Origin: Bacillota bacterium
Lineage (GTDB): Bacteria; Bacillota; Clostridia; Oscillospirales; Acutalibacteraceae
Length of the DNA stretch: 10,183 nucleotides
Direction of reading: 5' to 3'
Assembly (NCBI GenBank): GCA_023397245.1
Contig: JAEWUH010000220.1
Span: forward strand, 1-10,183
Both the position numbers and the translations under genes were made by a program. Under the pieces are notes generated by a model. The model saw only the letters and a program-made list of their open reading frames with translations, searched no databases and was not told the DNA's origin. Shown piece by piece: positions 6,369-10,183 of this stretch (its first letter is position 1; each line of letters begins with the position of its first letter).

Positions 6369-7331
6369 ATGGATTTTAAAACCTTTTATACGGATAAACG
6401 GCGCAGACGGATGAAGCTGTTCTTTAACCCTGCTTCGGGGGAAGCCAACCATTTCCAAATTGGGCTGGCGGATGTGGTGAAAGAGCTGGAGAAATGGAGA
6501 TTTATCCCGGAGGTCTGCGTGCTGAGCATGGATTCCGATCTGCCAAAAATGGTTCAGGAGTCGCTGGCGGCGGGAATTCGCCTGTTCGCGGCCTGCGGGG
6601 GTGACGGCACCGTTTCCTCCGTGGCCAAAGCCGTTGCGGGCAAACCCGCAACAATGGGCATCATCCCGATGGGTACACAGAACAACGTGGCGCTCAGTCT
6701 GGGAATCCCGGCAGACCTGACGGCTGCCGTTGCCGTTCTGCGCACGGGGCGGCGTATCCGTACGGATACCGGCAGGTTGCTCTGCGGAGACACCGAAACG
6801 TCCTTTGTGGAAATCTGCTCCGTGGGTCTGATGTCCTCCCTCTTCTCTGCGAGCGACGATATTCAGCACGGACATTTGGAAAAGGTGGGCGATTTTCTGG
6901 CAAAGTTCGCAGCCTGCGCGCCCTCACAGATAAAAATGCTGCTGGACGGGCGGCAGGAAATCATTACCACCGGGCATGTTGTGCTGGTAACCAATATGCC
7001 GTATATCGGAAAACATTATCAGGTAGGCGCAAAGAACGCATACCGGGACGGCTACCTCGATATCATGCTGTGCTCCGGCAACTCCAAGCTGAACCTGATC
7101 GGCTGCGCGGTGAAAGGAACCGCCAGGGTGGAGAACACGGATGACCCGCGCATCCAGCGGTACCGCGCAAAAAAGGCGGAAATCGACACGGAGCCGCCCA
7201 TGCCCATTATGGCGGACGGCAGGGATTTGGGAGAAGGCCCCGTTCACGTTGAAATCAATCATCATTCACTGGCGGTAATGGTACCCAAAGTCCCGTTAAC
7301 CGGGCAAGAAAAGACGGAGGAAACGAAATGA
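6369..7331 (+). CDS. Diacylglycerol kinase family lipid kinase (DagK/YegS/BmrU type)
   Basis: This 320-residue protein has the catalytic fold of the diacylglycerol kinase family: KLFFNPASGEA (residues 16-26) with the first strand and loop, CGGDGTVSSVAKA (76-88) with the nucleotide-binding GGDGT, and PMGTQNNVALSLGIP (100-114), the GT.N motif with NNVA where many relatives have NDFA. SFVEICSVGL (145-154) and MADGRDL (281-287) fit the C-terminal lobe. Members phosphorylate diacylglycerol or related lipids with ATP at the cytoplasmic membrane face. ATG 6369 has AGAAAGG 11 bases upstream; the in-frame ATG at codon 15 lacks an SD. The stop overlaps the next start (ATGA), so it is translationally coupled to a PAP2 phosphatase. 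No convincing promoter was found in 6241-6368. The lipid substrate is unknown. Confidence 0.9.
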   Translation: MDFKTFYTDKRRRRMKLFFNPASGEANHFQIGLADVVKELEKWRFIPEVCVLSMDSDLPKMVQESLAAGIRLFAACGGDGTVSSVAKAVAGKPATMGIIPMGTQNNVALSLGIPADLTAAVAVLRTGRRIRTDTGRLLCGDTETSFVEICSVGLMSSLFSASDDIQHGHLEKVGDFLAKFAACAPSQIKMLLDGRQEIITTGHVVLVTNMPYIGKHYQVGAKNAYRDGYLDIMLCSGNSKLNLIGCAVKGTARVENTDDPRIQRYRAKKAEIDTEPPMPIMADGRDLGEGPVHVEINHHSLAVMVPKVPLTGQEKTEETK

Positions 7332-8095
7332 CCGGATATTACAGAAATACTCTTGCAGGCAGGGAGAAAATCACTCCCGGATGGATTTTATACCGCATCC
7401 GGCGCGTTCCCCCCGTTTACTGGCTCCTGCCGCTGGTCGCGGCGATCGCCCTGTTTTCGGCCACCGTTCCTTATTCCTTCTGGGTGCATTTCCGCTCAAT
7501 TTTCCGGGCACGGTCGCTGCTGGTAAACATGCTGCTGCTGTTCGGGCTTATCGCTGTTTCGCTGATCTGGACGACCGGACAGACGATTGACGCCGCTGTT
7601 TTTGCTTTCTTTAACCGGCGGGGAAGCCGGCCTGTCTGGCTGGACCGCACGATGCGGACAATTACCGAATTCGGAAACGGGATTGTGACGCTTGCCATTG
7701 CGGTAACTTTGTATTTTCTTGTAAACCATCATTTGGCCTATGAGTTCATACTGGGTACTCTGGTGATGTGGCTGATTGTCGAGCTGCTCAAGGTAATGAT
7801 CCGCCGCACCCGCCCGTTCGCAAAGCTAACCGGCGTGCGCGTGGTGGGCACAAGGGCAAGGGGACATTCCTTTCCCAGCGGGCACACCAGTCAGGCGTTT
7901 TACACGGCCACTATTTTCATCAACTATTTCCACGCCGCCCCGGGAGCGGCTTTCCTGCTTTATCTGGCGGCCCTGATTGTCGGGATTACAAGGATGTATA
8001 TGGGAATGCATTACCCGCGCGACGTACTGGCGGGTGCAATCCTCGGAACCTGCTGGGGGCTGATGGGCGCGGCAATGAACAATTATATCTTCTAG
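7328..8095 (+). CDS. PAP2-superfamily membrane phosphatase
   Basis: This 255-residue integral membrane protein carries the full PAP2 signature: KVMIRRTRP (residues 155-163), SFPSGHTS (181-188) with the catalytic-region histidine, and TRMYMGMHYPRD (221-232) with the nucleophile histidine and aspartate. Hydrophobic segments are visible near 32-50, 64-82, 117-133, 138-154, 207-220 and 233-250, so about six membrane helices. Such enzymes remove phosphate from phosphatidic acid, undecaprenyl pyrophosphate, phosphatidylglycerophosphate or similar lipids on the outer membrane face. The start is 7328, with GGAGG 7 bases upstream, and it overlaps the lipid kinase stop by 4 bases. An N-terminal extension of about 30 residues precedes the first helix. 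The stop abuts the stop of the convergent acetyltransferase gene, leaving no room for a separate terminator. Confidence 0.92.
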   Translation: MTGYYRNTLAGREKITPGWILYRIRRVPPVYWLLPLVAAIALFSATVPYSFWVHFRSIFRARSLLVNMLLLFGLIAVSLIWTTGQTIDAAVFAFFNRRGSRPVWLDRTMRTITEFGNGIVTLAIAVTLYFLVNHHLAYEFILGTLVMWLIVELLKVMIRRTRPFAKLTGVRVVGTRARGHSFPSGHTSQAFYTATIFINYFHAAPGAAFLLYLAALIVGITRMYMGMHYPRDVLAGAILGTCWGLMGAAMNNYIF

Positions 8096-8719
8096 TTATA
8101 ACTGATCGATGTAGCTTTGCAGGTTCTGAACAAACTTACCGATCTGCAGGCCGTCCAGCAGGGCGTGGTTCACCTGCACGGAATACGGCAGAAGAACTTT
8201 GCCGTCCTGCTCAAAATATTTGCCCCACGAAAGCCGCGGCACGGAGTCGTCCCGGTCCAGCGATATTGTATGGGACACGCCTGTAAACGAAACCCACGGC
8301 AGACAGGTGATGTAAATCACGTCGTCGCGGTTTTCCGCCGACGCCGGAAAATGCTCGGTCTGCTTTTCCGAGGCTTCCTTTGCACTGCGGCAAAACTCAA
8401 AGAGATCATCCTTCATATCCACCGTAACGTATTTGAAAAGCTCGCTGCCCTTTGACAGATCGGTGAAGGACGGATGGGTAATTTCGTGCAGCACAACGCC
8501 GTCCTTCCGGATACGGCAGCGGAATTCGGGAATCCGGTTGCAGACGAGCGTGGACGCAAAGATCATGGAATAATAGAACGAAAGCCGGTTTTTCTTTACG
8601 AAATCAAGGAAATGTGTCACATCGATATTCATGCAGATATTTGTCTGCGGATAGTCCATGCGGTGAAAAAACTCAAAATGCTCTTTCCGAGGCCATTTTT
8701 CAAGGTCGATATATTTCAA
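8096..8719 (-). CDS. Chloramphenicol acetyltransferase-like acyltransferase (UUG start)
   Basis: This 207-residue protein matches type-A chloramphenicol acetyltransferases along its whole length: WPRKEHFEFF near the N terminus (residues 9-18), IDVTHFL (32-38), PWVSFTG (141-147), LSWGKYFEQDGKVLLPYSVQ (163-182) and the catalytic NHALLDG (184-190). His185 and Asp189 keep the HxxxD pair, while the first histidine of the usual HHxxxDG is Asn184. The family transfers acetyl from acetyl-CoA and works as a cytosolic trimer with the active site between subunits. The start codon is TTG (8717-8719), supported by AGGAGGAG 6 bases upstream, and the conserved N terminus requires it. Many chromosomal relatives have unproven acceptors, so chloramphenicol resistance should not be assumed. 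It has its own promoter. Downstream it collides end-to-end with the PAP2 gene. Confidence 0.88.
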   Translation of the reverse strand: MKYIDLEKWPRKEHFEFFHRMDYPQTNICMNIDVTHFLDFVKKNRLSFYYSMIFASTLVCNRIPEFRCRIRKDGVVLHEITHPSFTDLSKGSELFKYVTVDMKDDLFEFCRSAKEASEKQTEHFPASAENRDDVIYITCLPWVSFTGVSHTISLDRDDSVPRLSWGKYFEQDGKVLLPYSVQVNHALLDGLQIGKFVQNLQSYIDQL

Positions 8720-8725
8720 TTTTTA

Positions 8726-8733
8726 CTCCTCCT
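8726..8733 (-). promoter_or_regulatory. Strong ribosome binding site for the UUG-started gene
   Basis: AGGAGGAG on the minus strand lies 6 bases from the TTG at 8717-8719. It decides the start, since no ATG occurs in frame before residue 21 and the conserved CAT N terminus begins right after the TTG. Confidence 0.85.
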
Positions 8734-8754
8734 GTTGTTAATTCCTTTTTGTAT

Positions 8755-8783
8755 ATTGTACGACCGCAAAGGGAATTCTTCAA
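8755..8783 (-). promoter_or_regulatory. Promoter of the CAT-like gene
   Basis: On the minus strand, TTGAAG (8778-8783) and TACAAT (8755-8760) are separated by exactly 17 bases. It lies just downstream of the araD terminator, so the gene is a separate unit from the ara operon. Confidence 0.7.
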
Positions 8784-8795
8784 TAGCAGAGGACG

Positions 8796-8831
8796 AAAAG
8801 GGCTGACGGAATAAATTTTCCGTCAGCCCTT
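8796..8831 (-). terminator. Intrinsic terminator of the araA-araD operon
   Basis: A perfect 14-bp stem (8798-8811 with 8818-8831) with a 6-base loop begins 5 bases after the araD stop codon. The U-tract on the minus strand is short (TTTTCG), so some read-through into the CAT-like gene is possible. Confidence 0.85.
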
Positions 8832-8836
8832 AATTG

Positions 8837-9538
8837 CTATCTATTTATTGTTTTCTGCCCGTAATAGGCGTTTACCCCGTGCTTGCGAAGGTAATGCTTG
8901 TCTAGCAGCACCTGCTGCATGGGCGGGTTGGCCCTTGCAATCGCTTCGGTGTGCCACGCCATCATGGCCAACTCCTCCAGAACGACGGAGTTGTGGACCG
9001 CTTCAAAACAGTCCCTTCCCCACGTAAAGGGGCCGTGCGAGCGGACAAGGACGGCCGGGATGGCATACGGATCAATATTCTGAAAAGTTTCCACAATCAC
9101 CGTTCCGGTCTCTTTTTCATATTTCCCGCGGATTTCCTCCGGCGTCATATGCCTCGTGCATGGAATTTCCCCGTAGAAATAATCGCCGTGCGTCGTACCG
9201 TAAGCGGGAATACCGCGGCCTGCCTGCGCCCAGATGGTTGCCCAGCGGGAATGGGTGTGAACCGCGCCCCCGATGTCTTTAAAGTGATTGTAAAGCTCGC
9301 AGTGCGTTGGCGTATCGGAGGAAGGATTCAGCCTGCCCTCCACTTTTTCCCCTTTGAGGTTCACCACAACCATGTCGTCGGGTGTCAGCTTGTCATAATC
9401 CACACCGGAAGGCTTAATGACGAACAGTCCGCTTTCCCGGTCAATACCGGAAACGTTGCCCCAGGTAAAAACCACAAGGTTATGTCTGGGCAGCAGCATG
9501 TTTGCCTCATAAACCTGTTTCTTCAATTTTTCTAACAT
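8837..9538 (-). CDS. araD: L-ribulose-5-phosphate 4-epimerase
   Basis: This 233-residue protein is nearly collinear with E. coli AraD (231 residues). It belongs to the class-II aldolase/epimerase family and interconverts L-ribulose 5-phosphate and D-xylulose 5-phosphate, the last step of L-arabinose catabolism before the pentose phosphate pathway. Landmarks are TWGNVSGIDRESGLFVIKPS (residues 25-44), SSDTPTH (73-79), VHTHSRWATIWAQ (93-105), THGDYFYG (116-123), RSHGPFTWG (166-174) and LLDKHYLRKHG (211-221). Zinc ligands His94, His96 and His168 are present, as are Asp119 and Tyr226, which correspond to the catalytic Asp120 and Tyr229 of E. coli. ATG 9538 has GAGGTG 5 bases upstream. It follows araA after a 57-base gap containing a GC-rich hairpin and ends in a terminator. 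Confidence 0.96.
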   Translation of the reverse strand: MLEKLKKQVYEANMLLPRHNLVVFTWGNVSGIDRESGLFVIKPSGVDYDKLTPDDMVVVNLKGEKVEGRLNPSSDTPTHCELYNHFKDIGGAVHTHSRWATIWAQAGRGIPAYGTTHGDYFYGEIPCTRHMTPEEIRGKYEKETGTVIVETFQNIDPYAIPAVLVRSHGPFTWGRDCFEAVHNSVVLEELAMMAWHTEAIARANPPMQQVLLDKHYLRKHGVNAYYGQKTINR

Positions 9539-9555
9539 AGCAGCACCTCATTTAT

Positions 9556-9585
9556 AACGCGCGGAGTTAAAAAGCCCCGCGCGTT
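9556..9585. other. GC-rich hairpin between araA and araD
   Basis: A perfect 9-bp stem (9556-9564 with 9577-9585) with a 12-base loop fills most of the 57-base gap. On the minus (operon) strand it is followed by TATAAATGAGG, so it lacks a U-tract and should not stop the operon. It ends 6 bases before the araD ribosome binding site. On the plus strand it is followed by TTTT, so it could stop antisense transcription. A role in mRNA stability or in setting the araA:araD ratio is inferred. Confidence 0.6.
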
Positions 9586-9595
9586 TTTTCACCGG

Positions 9596-10183
9596 TTATT
9601 TCTTCAGCTTCCAGATCAGATCGTTCCAGGTAAGCTCCCTGCGGAGTTCATCAATGTTTGTATCCTTGCCGATATGGATGAATTCAATATCCATGATCTC
9701 GGCAAAGTCGCGCATTTCATCGGCGGTAAGCGCATAGCTGATCACGGAATGGTGTGCGCCGCCCGCGTAAATCCACGCTTCCGCGGAGGTTTCAAGGCTC
9801 GGCAGGGGCTTCCACAGAACAGCGGCAACCGGCAGCTTCGGCATATCGTGCGTCTGCTTCTGGCAGATGACGTCGTTTGCAATCATGCGGAAGCGGTCAC
9901 CCATATCAACAATCGTAACCAGTACGGCCGGGCCGGCGGCGGCTTTGAAGGTCAGGCGGGCCGGGTCCTCACGGTCGCCGATTCCGAGCGGAACAACCTT
10001 GATCTTCGGCTTTTCGCAGGCAACCGACGGACATACCTCCAACATATGAGCGCCCATGTTCATGCCGCATTCCGGGTCAAAATTATAGGTATAATCCTCC
10101 ATAAACGCCGTGCCGCCCTTGCTGTCCGCGGTCATCAGCTTCATAATTCTGCAGAGCGCGGCGGTTTTCCAGTCGCCCTCCCC
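9596..10183 (-). CDS. araA: L-arabinose isomerase, C-terminal part (5' end outside window)
   Basis: The frame is open to base 10183. Beyond the internal Met at 10144 it reads GEGDWKTAALCRI, which matches E. coli AraA, so 10144 is not the start. The visible 195 residues cover the C-terminal third of a protein usually near 475-500 residues. L-arabinose isomerase converts L-arabinose to L-ribulose using a divalent metal. Active-site regions are present: FMEDYTYNF (the glutamate matching E. coli Glu333), GAHMLEVCPS (His350) and AGGAHHSVISYA (His450). PARLTFKAAAGPAVL and KLPVAAVLWKP also match. Its stop lies 57 bases before araD, in the same orientation, so the two form an operon; araB is not between them. 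Promoter and start are outside the window. Confidence 0.96.
   Translation of the reverse strand, partial: GEGDWKTAALCRIMKLMTADSKGGTAFMEDYTYNFDPECGMNMGAHMLEVCPSVACEKPKIKVVPLGIGDREDPARLTFKAAAGPAVLVTIVDMGDRFRMIANDVICQKQTHDMPKLPVAAVLWKPLPSLETSAEAWIYAGGAHHSVISYALTADEMRDFAEIMDIEFIHIGKDTNIDELRRELTWNDLIWKLKK

Noticed and set aside
6243..6875. Minus-strand frame (210 codons) opposite the lipid kinase
   Set aside because: The plus strand encodes GGDGT and GT.N motifs in the same region; the antisense frame has no SD or motif.
7768..8286. Plus-strand frame (172 codons) spanning the PAP2/CAT-like junction
   Set aside because: It is out of frame with the PAP2 signature and runs across two well-supported genes.
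8096..8719. Acquired antibiotic resistance cassette
   Set aside because: There are no flanking repeats or mobile genes, and the gene fits its neighbours; CAT-like chromosomal proteins often have other or unknown acceptors.
8951..9535. Plus-strand frame (194 codons) opposite araD
   Set aside because: araD is unmistakable on the minus strand.
9556..9585. Hairpin between araA and araD as a terminator of the operon
   Set aside because: The U-tract is on the plus strand only; on the operon strand the hairpin is followed by TATAAATGAGG.
1..10183. Mobile element, prophage, CRISPR, defence or biosynthetic cluster
   Set aside because: No transposase, integrase, direct-repeat array, toxin-antitoxin pair or cluster of linked biosynthetic genes was seen; the genes are mostly separate housekeeping or metabolic units.

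Overview
The window looks like chromosomal DNA of a low-to-moderate GC Gram-positive bacterium, most likely a member of the Clostridia (an Oscillospiraceae/Ruminococcaceae-like organism). The grounds are strong AGGAGG-type ribosome binding sites, near-consensus sigma-A-like promoters, intrinsic hairpin/U-tract terminators after most units, a UUG start, and the protein families present. The genus is not determined. No rRNA, tRNA, CRISPR array, insertion sequence or phage module was seen. Both ends cut through genes.

Layout. 1-606 (+): the C-terminal part of a carbohydrate-type ABC transporter solute-binding protein. 746-1135 (+): a small glyoxalase-fold (VOC) protein, closed by a strong terminator. 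1267-3852 (-): a large soluble protein with two Cache-like sensor modules and a C-terminal CheW domain, whose promoter lies upstream of a terminator-like hairpin in the leader. 3981-5330 (-): a family-1 (YjiC/MGT-like) glycosyltransferase with its own promoter and terminator. 5555-6175 (-): a divergent ThyX-superfamily protein lacking the RHR signature. 6369-8095 (+): a translationally coupled pair, a diacylglycerol/lipid kinase and a PAP2 phosphatase. 8096-8719 (-): a chloramphenicol-acetyltransferase-like acyltransferase with a UUG start. 8837-9538 (-): L-ribulose-5-phosphate 4-epimerase (araD). 9596-10183 (-): the C-terminal part of L-arabinose isomerase (araA), which continues past the window.

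How the genes relate. araA-araD is an L-arabinose catabolic operon on the minus strand, with a GC-rich hairpin between the two genes and a terminator after araD. The kinase/PAP2 pair probably acts on membrane lipids or polyprenyl carriers. The Cache-CheW protein implies a chemotaxis system elsewhere in the genome. The remaining genes are mostly single-gene units with their own promoters and terminators, so this is an ordinary chromosomal region and not a defence island or mobile element. No intergenic gap exceeds 300 bases; the largest (5331-5554) holds a terminator, a promoter and an inverted repeat. No clearly new multi-gene system was found. The best leads are the membrane-less double-Cache-CheW protein, the hairpin in its leader, and the ThyX-like protein with an altered active-site motif.
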